Made by a program: the position numbers and the translations under genes. The notes beneath the pieces are model-generated. The model ran no database searches. It saw nothing but the letters and a program-made list of their open reading frames with translations, and was not told the origin of the DNA. From assembly GCA_905221605.1 (NCBI GenBank), contig CAJNDS010001868.1, forward strand, positions 186,001 to 250,000: 64,000 nt of DNA, written 5' to 3'. Positions 33,767-45,600 of the stretch are shown here, piece by piece (within the stretch, counting starts at the first letter, position 1; the number at the start of each line of letters is the position of its first letter). Source of the stretch: Symbiodinium natans (taxonomy: Eukaryota > Sar > Dinophyceae > Suessiales > Symbiodiniaceae).

Positions 33767-33858
33767 CCTTAGCGTGCTTCAGGGGTGTCGCTGCCGGCCT
33801 GGCAAGCAAGGGCTCCCCCAACTCACGGAGGAGCTGGCCGACGTCTGCCTTCCGAAGT
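33767..33858 (-). CDS. Exon, helical segment
   Basis: 92 nt between GTGGCCAAG|A and AAGG|GTTTGGGG. It reads LRKADVGQLLRELGEPLLAR, PAATPLKHAK. A GTGAGT inside the exon would be an alternative donor. The intron end before it is shared with 40.6 kb (see findings). Confidence 0.55.
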
Positions 33859-34390
33859 CTTGGCCACCAAGGATGGGTGTGTAACCCGAAACCCTAAACC
33901 CGAAACCCTAACCCTTAACCCGTAACCCTAAGCCCTAAACCTTAAACCCGAAACTCCTAAGCCCTAAGCCGCAAACCCCTAAACCGTAAGCCCTAAACCC
34001 TAAACCCTCAACCCTAAAGACTAAGGGTCCATGTACCTCAAGCCTTAATAGGGAAAAGCCTGGGCCTTAAAGCACTTCATATCCCTGTTTCGGGGTTCTT
34101 TTGTATATAATGATGAGGTAGATCGTGTTTCACCCATAGCTTGAGAGCCCACGACCGGAACCCCCTATGGATGTACCTTGAAGGGGTTAGGGTTTAGGGG
34201 TTCCCTTCTTATACTCCGACTATGTTCCCTAGGTATGCTTCGAGGATCGGCAAGAAGGGTCCCCAAACCTAAGGGTGCAACCTTAGGGGTCCTAGGTCGA
34301 ATCCCCTGACTTGTCAGCTTGTTGCTTCATGACCACAGAATTCTATCAGGATCTCTCTCTTCATCACATGCCGACAGTGACTTCGGGGCT

Positions 34391-34514
34391 CTTAACTTGG
34401 CTGCACTCAGGAGGGTAGCCATAACTTAAACTTTTAGCTGCCTTATTAAGAAACTCAATATAAACCCCAAAAAGGGTAAGGATCTAAAGTTACGGTAAAG
34501 TACCACAAAGTTAA
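34391..34514. mobile_element. Family I element, copy 1
   Basis: ACTTGGCTGCAC ... GGGTAGCCATAA ... TAAGGATCTAAAGTTACGGTAAAG. Aligns along its length with 36130-36254. Confidence 0.65.
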
Positions 34515-34846
34515 GGTGCGGGATTCCGACCATGAACTGGGCTGCCCATGCCAAGAGCTGTGGATGTCTTTCGGGGTTCGGGTTTGTGGGGTTTGTGGGG
34601 TTTATGGGGTTTATAGGGCTTATAGGGTTTTACGGATTTATAGGGTTTGTAGGGTTTGTGGGGTTTATGGGGTTTATGGGGTTTATGGGTTTTTTGGGGT
34701 TTATGGGGCTTATAGGGTTTGTAGGATTTATAAGGGTTTAGAGGGTGGGTTTATGGTGTTTACAGGGTTTGTGGGGTTTATAAGGTCTCCTTGCTCTGTA
34801 TTCGTAAACTCACACGTGTCGTGCAATTACGCCCCCGTCAATAAAC

Positions 34847-34945
34847 TCGAAGGCAAATGCTTCGCAACCCGCGCTCAGACCCACAGCCCTTCCATTCACA
34901 CGGCACACCCTGCAGGCACATCGTGCAAGAGTACGAGCGCGTCGA
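34847..34945 (-). CDS. Exon, Cys-rich, unknown protein
   Basis: 99 nt between TCTAG|T and CGA|GTTTATTG. It reads STRSYSCTMCLQGVPCEWKG then CGSERGLRSICLR. Cysteines in C-x2-C-x6-C-x4-C spacing suggest a metal-binding or disulphide-bonded segment. No family recognised. Confidence 0.5.
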
Positions 34946-35161
34946 CTAGAATAACTATAGCTTCTTGACTCTCGACCCTAAGCCCTACAAACCCTTTCAA
35001 CCCCAAAGCCTTTCAACCGGAAACCCCTGCAACCGTTTCAACCCTAAACCTTGCCACAAAAGCCACACAGGCCGAAAAGAAACCCTAAACCCTAAACCCT
35101 CAACCCTAAATCCTAAACCCTAAACCCTAAACCCAAAACCCCAAACACCAAACCCACTCAC

Positions 35162-35212
35162 CTCCTTGAGCTCTTCAAGGCGATCAAGGGAGTCCCAAAT
35201 GGCCGGGCACTC
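35162..35212 (-). CDS. Exon with canonical splice sites, 17 codons
   Basis: 51 nt between GTTGCAAAG|G and AAGGAG|GTGAGTGGG. It reads ECPAIWDSLDRLEELKE, an amphipathic helix. The donor is the best match to GTGAGT in this part of the window. Confidence 0.6.
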
Positions 35213-35655
35213 CTTTGCAACAAAAAGGTTTAAAGGACCCTACAGACCCTTTTCAGGCATGGACTCTCTGTGAGAATAGATCGTCTTAAACCCTAAACCC
35301 CAAACCCTAAACCCTGAACCCTGAACCCTAAACCCTAAACCCTAAACCCTAGACCCTAGACCCTAAACCCTAAACCCTCGCGTTCGAGGGCTGAGGACTT
35401 TCTCTGCTGAGCCCGGCTCACGCTTCGGGTCCGATGATGCATCAGGGTTTAGGGTTTAGGGTTTGAGGTTTAGGGTTTAGGGTTTAGGGTATAGGGCGTC
35501 CCTAAAACCCTTAAGAACCCCTTACCCCTTTGTTGACAAGTTGCTACCAGACACCCACGTTATAAGACGCTTAGGTAACCTAGACAAAAGGGGAGAAGCG
35601 TTGGGTTCCTAAGGTCTACCCCTAAACCCTAAACCCTCAACCCTAAACCCTGAAC

Positions 35656-35724
35656 CCATGAGTCCAAATGCCGGCTGAGAGGCAGAGCGTATAGACTCCA
35701 GCACCTGGGCAGGTTGCGGGCCCT
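35656..35724 (-). CDS. Exon ending at a degenerate telomeric donor
   Basis: 69 nt between GCTGAAAG|A and ATGG|GTTCAGGGTTTAGGG. It reads GPQPAQVLESIRSASQPAFG, LM. Confidence 0.5.
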
Positions 35725-36129
35725 CTTTCAGCATCGGGTGGAGGGGTGCGGTTAAGGGTTTAGGGTCTAAGGTTGGGAGAAAAAAAGGTAAAGGGTACCA
35801 CTGGGCTACCAAGTTAGGGTTGAAGGGTTTGCAGGGCTTTAGGTTTTTTAGGGTAACGCTAAGGCTGTAGCGTTGTAGGCTTAAAGGGTCTTAGGGTTTA
35901 GGCAGCCATGGGGCTCCTTCTGAGGGATTCTCGGAAAGGGGCTGCTTTGTCACAAAAAAGGGGGAAAACTCTTACACCCGAAGCCGCTGAACTCCTAAAC
36001 TCCTAAACCCCAAACCCTACGGTTTAGGGTTTAGGGTTTAGGGTTTAGGGTTTCGGGTCTAGGGTCTAGGGTTTAGGGTTTAGGATTTAGGGTTCACCCT
36101 GTAGAAACCCTAAACACTAAACCCTGAAC

Positions 36130-36254
36130 CCGAACAAGACTTGGCTGCACGTAGCAGGGTAGCTATAAATTGAGTTTTCAGCGGCCTTATTCAGAAACCC
36201 AACAAACCCCCAAAAGGCTAAGGATCTAAAGTTACAGTAAAGCACCACAAGAGA
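36130..36254. mobile_element. Family I element, copy 2
   Basis: ACTTGGCTGCAC ... GGGTAGCTATAA ... TAAGGATCTAAAGTTACAGTAAAG. Roughly four in five bases match copy 1 by eye. Confidence 0.65.
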
Positions 36255-36645
36255 AAAGAGCGCGTCGCGCCTGGGCTTCCTGGAGGTTCTAAAGGCTGAA
36301 AAAAGCCCTCGAAAGGCTCACTGACCCTAAATCCTAAGCGAGAAACACCCTAAATTTAAATCCTACCCGAACAGCCCTGCAAACCCTATAAACTCTATGA
36401 ACCCTAAAAAGCCTCAAAACCCTGTAAACCCTATGAACCCTACAAACCCTACAAACCCTACGAACCCTACAAACACCACCCTGTGAGTTCAAAAAGGCCC
36501 TACCACTTTCCTGTGGAGGATTCCGGACGAGGGGGGGGGAGGGGGGAGGGGGGCTCAAGCCTTTTTTGATGTTGAGGGTTTAGGGCCAGGGTTTAGGGTT
36601 TAGAGTTGGGGGGAGGGGGGGGGAGTTAAGCCCTCTTTTTGTTAC

Positions 36646-36752
36646 CTGAAAGTCCCTGGATGAATAATGACTGCCATCTGCCGAGCGTCTTCAGCCTGAA
36701 AACCGGCGAGTGCCGATCGCGGAGGTGTCCTGTGGTGCGGGAAGTAGTAGAC
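36646..36752 (-). CDS. Exon with canonical splice sites, unknown protein
   Basis: 107 nt between CTGATTCAG|G and TTTCAG|GTAACA. It reads VYYFPHHRTPPRSALAGFQA, EDARQMAVIIHPGTF. Both sites are close to the eukaryotic consensus. Confidence 0.6.
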
Positions 36753-37853
36753 CTGAATCAGGACAGGCCACACGGGCCCTCTACCCCATAAACCCTATAG
36801 ACCCGGTCAACCCTATAAACCCTAAAAGTTGTAAAAGCCCTATAAAACCTCTCAACCCTATAAACCCTATAAACCTCCCTAAACCCGAAACCCGAAACCC
36901 TAGCAACCAGAACCCCCAAAACCCGAAACCCGAAACCCTAGCAACCAGAACCCCCAAAACCTGAGCCCTATATATATATATATAAACCCTAGACCCTAGG
37001 GTTGTTCTGCAAAGGAATGGAACCACCCTAAACCCTAAACCCTGAAACCCTATGACACCTATAAACCCTAGAATTCTGAAACGCTTGAATGAAACCCTAG
37101 AATCCCTTAAACCCCATAAACTCCACAAACCCTGAAGCAACAGCTTGTCACAAGCCAGCCCTTGCACCCCACAAGCACCCAAGGCAGAAAAGAGGCGACG
37201 CTTGCGCAGGCCAACACCTTTGCAAACTTCGCGTGGTCTGTAGGGTTTAGGGTTTAGGGTTTAGGGTTCTGCAGAGTGTAGGGAGCACCCCTGCAAGGAG
37301 GTCCTCCACCCCCGAAAAAATTTGAAAAACATAACAAGAAAGGAAAAACGACCCTGGACAGCACATTTCCGAACCACCTGCCCAAATCCCCCGTTCTGTG
37401 TTGGTACATGGAATCCCTCATTTTTACAAACGGGCGACCCAAGAAATGGAGCCTAATTTAGAACCCCTCCGCCCTAGCTGAACTGTTCTTGGAACAACTT
37501 TCAGCTTCTAGTCGTTTTTGTGGCCAACCCGATAGCCCCTTAACCCTGAAACCCTCTTAGGGGCCCATACTTCCGAACCCCTTCTCACGAAGGTAAGGGA
37601 CCATAAGGGACCATGTAACTGCCCTGACTCGGATGGCCCATGAACCATCTTCAAAATCTTCCTAAAAATGACTAAACTATAGGGCTAGCTTATAGCAACC
37701 CTGAAAGTTCCAACCCAAACCCTAAACCCTAAACCCTAAGCCCTAAGCCCTAAACCCTAAACCCTAAACTTTAACACCTAAACCCTAAACCTTAAACCCT
37801 AAACCCTGAACCCTCCTAAAGGTTTTTAACCCTATAAACCCTAAACCCTAGAC

Positions 37854-37968
37854 CCCCCCCCCCAAGCGTTTTCAGTCCGGCCGCGGCCAGCTCGCGCAGG
37901 GACCGAGGCTTCGAGTGCGACAGCAGAGCGCGGGCGACGGTATCCGAGCCCAGGGCATCCAGGTCCTC
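37854..37968 (-). CDS. Exon, helical segment, unknown protein
   Basis: About 115 nt after TTTTCGAG|G. It reads EDLDALGSDTVARALLSHSK, PRSLRELAAAGLKTLGG and runs into an 11-base G run before a donor-like GTCTAGGGTTTAGGG. The exact end inside the G run cannot be fixed. Family unknown. Confidence 0.55.
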
Positions 37969-37978
37969 CTCGAAAATT

Positions 37979-38150
37979 CGGGTTAGGGTTTAGGGTTTAG
38001 GGTTTAGGGTTTAGGGTTTAGGGTTTAGGGTTCAGGGTTCAGGGTTCAGGGTTTAGGGTTTAGGGTTTAGGGTTTAGGGTTTAGGGTTTGGGGTTTAGGG
38101 TTTGAGGTTTGGGGTTTAGGGTTTGCGGTTTAGGGCTTTGAGTTTAGGGT
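37979..38150. repeat. Interstitial telomeric array, TTTAGGG
   Basis: About 24 units with a TTCAGGG block, next to exon 37968-37854. Confidence 0.95.
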
Positions 38151-38279
38151 AAGATGAACCGTTGCCCAGGTTCGCCTCGAAATGCGTCTGTCTATAGGGG
38201 TGGAGGTTTTGGGGCTTTGGGGTTGAGGATTAGGGGTTCTGGGTTGAGGGGGGGGGGGGGGTCCGGGTTATGGTTTAGG

Positions 38280-38370
38280 GTTTGGGGTTTAGAGTTTGGT
38301 TTAGGGTTTGGGGTTTGGGGTTTGGGGTTTGGGGTTTGGGGTTTGGGGTTTGGGGTTTGGGGTTTGTGGT
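38280..38370. repeat. Variant array, unit TTTGGGG
   Basis: About nine consecutive TTTGGGG units beside a G run (38247-38261). Confidence 0.9.
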
Positions 38371-39239
38371 TTATCGACAACCAGGGAAGGATGCCATGAA
38401 CCACCCAAAATCAAGCCCGAATTCCTTAACCCTGCTTGTGAACTCCAAAGACCTTCAACCATAAACCAAACCTCCCTAAACCCTAAACCCCAAACCCCTA
38501 AACCCTAAACCCTAAACCCCAACAAAAAGAGCCCAGGCACTGTCTCGGCATGGAAGCCAAGCTCACGACCCGTCTCCTGGGGGCATGTTTCATTGTAAGG
38601 ACGAAGGGTTTAGGGTTTAGGGTTGAGGGTTTAGGGTTCAGGGTTCAGGGCTAGGGTTTAGGGTTTAGGGTTTAGGGCTAGGGTTCAGGGTTTAGGGTTG
38701 GGGGTTAGGGGGTGGGAGGATGAAGGGTCTATGGTATGGCTATGTTCGATAGGTTCTTGGGTGGAAGATAAGGCAAGCAATCTACACCCACCCGAGCTTC
38801 GAATTTCTTACTTGCAGGGTTCTCAAGGCAGGGGGAGTTCAAGGGGGGGGAGTATGTAACACAAGGTTCCGGAATAGTCCCGACGGCTCCCTAAGGCTCC
38901 CTAGGCTTCCCTAAGGTTCCCTAGGTACCTACCCCACCCCCCTCCCTTAAGGCCTCTATAAATTAAGGTAGGTTCTGTAAAGAGGAATCGGATTGAGGCG
39001 TAAACGTCTCAACGCCCGCCCGGGCTTAAAGTTGCCATTGGAAAACCCAGCGCCTGATTGGCTCTGAACTCTCTAAACCCTAAACGCTGAACCCTATACC
39101 CTACATCCGAAACCCAACCATCCCTTTTTTGACCCCGCGAGCTCTGCCAACCATCCCTAACCCCGTAGGTGTTTTAGATGGCATGCTTGTAGGCCCTAAA
39201 CCCTGAACCCTGAACCAGTTTAGGGTTTAGGGGAATGAC

Positions 39240-39305
39240 ATGGGCCCAGCTGCCAGGCGCTGGTTCAGCTGTTTGCTCCTCTCCAGCCTTACTTGTGTCT
39301 GACAT
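39240..39305 (-). CDS. Possible first exon (start codon), unknown protein
   Basis: 66 nt from an ATG at 39305 to a donor CAT|GTCATTCC. It reads MSDTSKAGEEQTAEPAPGSW, AH. It follows the F1-alpha-like gene closely. In another frame, an acceptor CACAAG|C would give that gene a short tail and a TAA stop, so the boundary between the two genes is open. Confidence 0.45.
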
Positions 39306-39645
39306 CGTGCTTGTGTTAGGGTTTAGGGTTTAGGATTTAGGGTTTAGGGTTTAGGGTTTAGGGTTTAGGGGTTTAGGGTTTAGGGTTTAGGGTTTAGGGG
39401 TTTAGAGTTCGGCTTCGAGAGTTAGGACTCTGGCGCTCGGTGTTACAATGGTTGAAAATGGTGAGGGTCATGGGGCTCGAGTAAGCTTAAGGGCTGACGG
39501 GTTCAGTACGTAAGACAACAACAAAAACACTAAAACCCTAAGCCCTAAACCCTAATCCTAAAGCCTATAAACCCTAAAACCTAAACCCTAAACCCTAAAC
39601 CCTAAACCCTAAACCCTAACCTAAGCTGGGGTTTTTGGGTCGGAC

Positions 39646-42600
39646 ATCGCCGCGTCGCAGCTTGCGGATCTCCTTCCGGAGGGCCCCCAGAAGAGGGGCT
39701 TGGTACCTTGACTGCGGCATTGGTTTAGGGTTTAGGGTTAGGGTTTCGGGTTTAAGGGTTAAGCCGGTTAAGCGTTTAATTAAGGGTTTAGGGTTTGGGG
39801 CTAAGGGTTTAGGGTTAAGGGTTTGGGGTTTAGGGTTCGGCTCCTTCAAAGAGGGGGTTGAGGATGAGGAAAAAACCGGAGGAGGCAGACCCTAAACCCT
39901 AAACCCTAAACCCTAAACCCTAAACCCTAAACCCTAAACCCTAAACCCTAAACCCGAAACCCTACAGCCAAACTGGAGGTCCCAGGGACACGGGCGGATA
40001 CCCTGCGCTGCTTAGCAGCACATCCAGGTCGATAGCCGGCAGCACCTGAGGCTTCGTTTTGCCTTCTTAGGGGCATTTAGGGTTTAGGGTTTAGGGTTTA
40101 GGGTTTAGGGTTTAGGGCTACAATTCCGACTGTGCAACTGAGGTTTCGGCACAAGGTATACGGAACGGCTCGGGCTTCTTGGCTTCTTGGCTTCTTGGCT
40201 CCAAAACATCCAAAAGCCCTTGAACCCGGAACCCGCTTCGCGTAACCGGCTTCGCTGCTTCGCGCCTGAGCCTGAACCCTGAACCCTGAACCCTAAACCC
40301 TTTACCCTAAACCCTAAACCCTAAACCCTAAACCCTAAACCCTAAACCCTGAACCCTAAACCCTGAACCCTAAACACAATAAAACTTCAGAGAACTGCTC
40401 GGGTGACGAGGCGCCCCATGCGCCGCCAGCTTCGCTGAGAAGTTCAAGCAAACGTCCAAGGAGGGCTCAGCCCCTCTCCAGACCTCCGTCGAGGAGAGGG
40501 CTTCGGGTCCAGCACACCCTAAACCCTAAACCCTAAACCCTAAACCCTAAACCCTAAACCCTAAGCCCTAAAGCCTAAACCCTAAAGCCTAAACCCAAAA
40601 CGAAGTCTGGGCCACCAAGGCTGGTTGTGTAACCCGAACCCCTAAACCCTAAACCCCTCTTGCAGCTCAAGGGCCCTGGCGGTGGACGCAACCCGAAGCA
40701 CTGCTTTGATGATTGCTCTCTTTTCTATAGCAAACCTGAACCCTCAACACTAACCTAAACCCTAAACCCCTGACCGGCTGAAGTTCCCAGTCTCTGCTGC
40801 CAGCACAGCCTCACTACCCTAAACCCTAAACCCTAAACCCTAAACCCTAAACCCTCAACCCTAAACCCGAAAGTTCCGAAACCTGACATTCCACAGCAGC
40901 GAGCCCCCTGGCCTCGTCCAGGAGACGCATCCCAACCCCTCCCGATCATTAAGCCCTAAAGCCTCTTTACCCCTCTTTCCTCCGTACCTATAACCCTATA
41001 AACCTTATAAACCCTATAAACCCTATAAACCCTATAAACCCTATAAACCCTATAAACAGTCTAAACCCAAACACTAAACCTACAAACCCTAAAACTACGA
41101 ACGCCCTAAACCCTCAACCCCGAACCCCTAAACCCTAAACCCCTGTAAACCTGAAACCCTGAACCCCGAAGACTAACCCTAAACCCTAAACCCTAAACCT
41201 CTCGCCGGGCGGCCTCGCGTGCCGTGGTCGGCAGTTCATCCTCCGGGACTAAGTCCAATGCAATAGCGACCTGCTGCTCAGAGCCTTTCTCCCCAGAATA
41301 CTTGCGTTTGGGGTTTAGGGTTTAGGGTTCGGGGCTGAGGGTTTAGGGTTTAGGGCTTATAGGGTTTAGGGTTTAGGGTTCAGGGTTAATTAGGGTTTGG
41401 GTTTGGGGTCCGAGGATCTTCACTTAGTATTTTGATGTACTGTCAGGGGAGTAGTTCAGACCCTAGCGGCAGCAAGCCCTTATCCTTAAATCCCAGAGGC
41501 CCTTTGCGGCTTCCCGTGGTTCGCAGCTGTTGCGGTTTGGTGACTTGGGTCGGGGGAGGGGGGGCTTGGGGCTTTGAGTTTGTGGAGTTCGGGCGTGGGT
41601 CTTCGGGTTTTAGGGTTTAGGCCATGTAGGATTGTAGAATCTTGGGGTCTTCGGGGTTTTGGGGTTCAGGGTCTTAGGGTATTAGGGTTTTAGGGGTTTA
41701 ATGGATTTGGGGTTACTGGGACATGGAAGCAGAGTAAGAAAGCACACTCCAGGCTTTTGCATTGACTTCACAAGCATGCCAGGTAGAAGAACAGGGATAG
41801 CAAGGGTGTCACATGTGCTTTGCCAGAGATGGCCACGTTGTTTTGACCAGCTTCAAGAATGATTAGGACTGGCATGTGCAGAGAGCCAACTAGTATGAGC
41901 CACAGGAGCATGGACGCAAAGCCAAGACCCTCAACCCTAAACCCTAAACCAGGCCTCGTGACGAAAGACGGGTAAGCACACTGCGAAGCAAGACGGGCAG
42001 CACTCTAAATAAAAACTGAGCCTTTTGCATCCAGGCTTGGGTGAGCGTGCCGGGAAAGAGCCTGAAACCCTAAACCCTAAACGATGTGGAAGGCGTCACC
42101 AGAGTTAGTATGCGTGATGAAGCTATTGGGCCGCTCTTGGGAAAAAGAACTGATGCCTCACATGGCTCACTGGTTAACCGAGCGAACGCATTTCGTCCAA
42201 GTTTGCATTTGCGCTGTCAAGACACTTTAGTTCTGGATGATCTGAGCGAGTTGTCTTCAGCTAGGGGCACTCCAATAAAACATATGCACGTCAACAGCGG
42301 CCCCAGTTCCATCAGTTGGAGATGGTTTGTTGCCAGTGTCCATCGGATTTTGGGCTCGTGCCTTCTTTTCTGCCTGGAAGATGAAATGTCTTATCGACAC
42401 CCCTGGCTGTTTAAACAGCTGGGAGATGTTGTTTTATTCTAGCTTCCGCGGAGAAAAAACCACCGAAGCAGCTAAACCCCAAAGAAGCCCTATAAACCCG
42501 AACCCTAAACCCTAAACCCTAAACCCTAAAGCTCGTAGCCGACTCGTTTCACCCCAAATTGAGGCAGGGCCGCTGACAGGGCATGCTCAGCGCCCTCGTC

Positions 42601-45600
42601 TTCAAAGTTGCCCCCGGTGTCTAGCATGGCCGCCACAGCCTCGCGCACATGAAGGTTTAGGGTTTAGGTTTAGGGTTTAGGGTTCAGGGTTTAGGGTTTA
42701 GGGTTTAGGGGGAAAGCAAGGGAATCAGATCATGAAGCAGAACCCGGAACAAACCAGAGTACTTTTACGAGGCAGAGACTCATGTTGAGATAGGGTGGGC
42801 CTGTTAGGTTGTCCAAGGTCTGACTGAAGGAGAGGGGGATGTGCTGCATGCACCTCTATATCTTTTCACAGGCCCATGTAAGGGCTCTGATTCATGCACG
42901 AACAAAAGAATCCGTGAAGGGCGCACAATGTATTTAGATGCCCCCCCCCCCCCCACCTGCGCAGGAGCGAATCCACAACCACTGGTTCGAGGCAAATGGT
43001 ACGGTCAATGTTGGTACATGCGTAAACACAACCTGGGACCCTCTTTTTACCTACAGTTTTAGGGGTTATACTTAAATAGGAAAGCTTATGACGCCTGCGC
43101 CGGCGGTACTGGCGGCGCGCCGTTCAGCTCGTTGGCCGCCTCACACCAGCATGGGCTATTAGGCCTTATAATTCCCTAACTAACCCTATAAAGGGCTTTT
43201 AAGGGGTTATAGGGTATAATGGCCCAGGAAGGACCAAAGCACAGGGGGGCTTGTGTGTGGTCAGTTTTCGACTCACGGTCCCCTGGTTGCGGGCCCCTGC
43301 TAGCTTTCACAACCATGGTTTCTGTTCAAAGCTGCTCGGGCGCAGTTTGCTAGTTCATGCTTTGTTGTCCACATCTGGCCAAAAAAACATGCACCGTACA
43401 GTACAATGATTTGTCCTATAGACGGCCTCTGCGAAGTTCATGCAGTCGTCCACCGCCAGCAGCACATGCTGATGGGACTTCCGAAGGCTAGTGGCCAAGC
43501 GGAGGGCGGAAAGCACCAGGAAGTAGCCTCGTGAGACAAAACAGGGAAAGATGCCGGACTCGCAATCGAGCACGGCTCGTGAGGTAGTGAGACAGAACGA
43601 TTCGCGCTGCAGCAAATTTTGGGCTGCCAGGCCCTGCAGGGCCATTTTGGAGTACCTTTTGGAAACCCTCAGTCCTATACCCTACTTGAAACCTTTGCCT
43701 AAACCAGTTAACTAAACCCTAAGCCCTCATTCCCTACGTGAACCCTAAACCCTCAACCCTAAATTGAATCCGAAACCCTAAGCCCGAATATGCCCTAATT
43801 GACCCAAACCATGGAAAGGGGGCCGCTAGTTCATATAGGGGCCTGAATGAATAAAATAGGTGTTGTCTGGGTTTTTGGGTTTCATGGTATACTTATATAT
43901 AGGGGCCATGAGGGAATACTAAACCCTAAACCCTAAACACGAAACCCTAAACCCTAAACCTTAAACCCTAATTAAACCCTAAACGCCCTAAACCCTAAAC
44001 CCTAAAAGGTTTTCTGGCAGGCCGCGCTCGGCGGCCGACGCGCGGGGTTCCGCGCACAGCACGACAGCCGGGGCGCTGCGCTCGCTGAAGCCCAGAGCCT
44101 GGTCAACATGACCGGCTTCAGGGTTTAGGGTTTGGGGTTTAGGGGTTTAGGGTTTAAGGTTTAGGGTTTGGGGTTTAGGGTTTAGGGGTTTAGGGTTGAA
44201 GGTTTAGGGTTTAGGGTTTAGGGCAACTTCTTGGTCAAGCCCAAGCCGCCCAAGACCCCTGCGTGGGGTTTAGGGTTTAGGGTGTAGGGTCTAGGGTGAG
44301 ACTCATAGACACCACTTGAACGGATGCATACTCGACCAGGATAGAAATCTTCTTGGTAAGGAGCTTCATTGAGCTACCCTTTCTTCCGGATACTATTTAC
44401 AAGTTTGTATTTGCTACATAGCCCCCAAAAAAAGGTAACCCGATGTCGAACTGCTCTCGGTCACTTCATGCAACTGAAGGGTTGCACGGAAGCCGCACAA
44501 CAAATTTTCATTCCATACAAGGCATTTGATCAGGTTTTCCCCCGCTTCCGCCCCTCCCCAGCCCCCTCCCCTCTCCCCCCAACCCCTCCCCCCACCCCTC
44601 TCCCCACTCCCCTCCCCCCCAAACCGTCAACTTTGAACCGAAGGTTCGGAAGCCATGACCTCCCCAAAGCCCAAAACCCCGTAAATGCTAATAGCCCTAA
44701 TCCCTTTTGGACCCTTTGAACCCGTTGAGCCCTTTGAACCAGTTGAAATCTTTGAACCCTTTGTTACCTTTTGAACCAGTTGAAGTCTTGGAACCCTTGG
44801 AGCCCTTTGAACCCTTGAACCCTCTAAACCCTCTACACCATTCCAGACCCCTTCATCAAATAGGCCCCTTCCAAACCGCCCTCTCGTCGCAGCAAGCAAG
44901 CTCACAAACCTCCCTTACTACAGCCCAAACCCCCGTAGATCCTCATAACCCTAAGCTATCAAAACCCTACAAACCCCATAAACCCTGTAAATCCTGTAAC
45001 CCCTCTTATCGCCTAAACCCTAAGCAGTCCCGACACCCTTGCAGCCTCGAACTCGGACCGCAGGCGCTCCGGTGAACGGACGGCCGCATAAACGACGGCT
45101 GTGTCCGCTGGCTGGGAGGCTACGAGCATGCGCCTGGGATGGGTTCTTTGAGGCTTTGAGGCTTGGGGCTTATAGGGTTTAGGGTTTAGGATTTAAAAAA
45201 GGCTTAGGGTGTTAGGATTTCAAGTTAGGAGTTTAGAGTTTAATATATTGTTTGGAATGAGTTTTAGCACTTTGAGTCTCCTTGTGTCGCTGATGGGCGT
45301 TATTCAGGTGAGTCGGGTTGGCACGTGGAGTCATACGTCTGTATACACCTCCGTCTCCGTCTCTGTCCTCTCTTTGATATGATATGGCTGCTGCTTCTGG
45401 GCTCGGAAGAGACTTGCTGTCATAAATGTAGTAAGCAGTATATAGTTCACATTCGATAGGAATTTGTGTAGGGGACGTGAGGGGAGGTTAGAGCGTATAC
45501 AAATAAATCAACAAGTATGTCTGTGCGAATGTGAGTGCGCGTGTGTGGAAATATGTACCCTAAACCCTAAACCTCGAGCCTTAAACCCTAAACCCTCAAC

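Noticed and set aside
34516-34968. Plus-strand frame of 150 codons (GVYGVYRAYRV...)
   Set aside because: Built on degenerate GGGTTTATG units. The minus strand of its distal part carries a better exon (34945-34847).
38154-38508. Long open frames reading GFRVWGLGFGVWG or NPKPQTPNPKP, and similar ones elsewhere
   Set aside because: They are translations of variant telomeric units that happen to lack the stop codon of the perfect heptamer; no splice-consistent coding signal.
43640-43656. GGCCATTTTGGAGTACC resembling part of a dinoflagellate spliced leader
   Set aside because: Only about ten bases agree, and the site lies inside the F1-alpha-like exon frame; no relict leader is supported.
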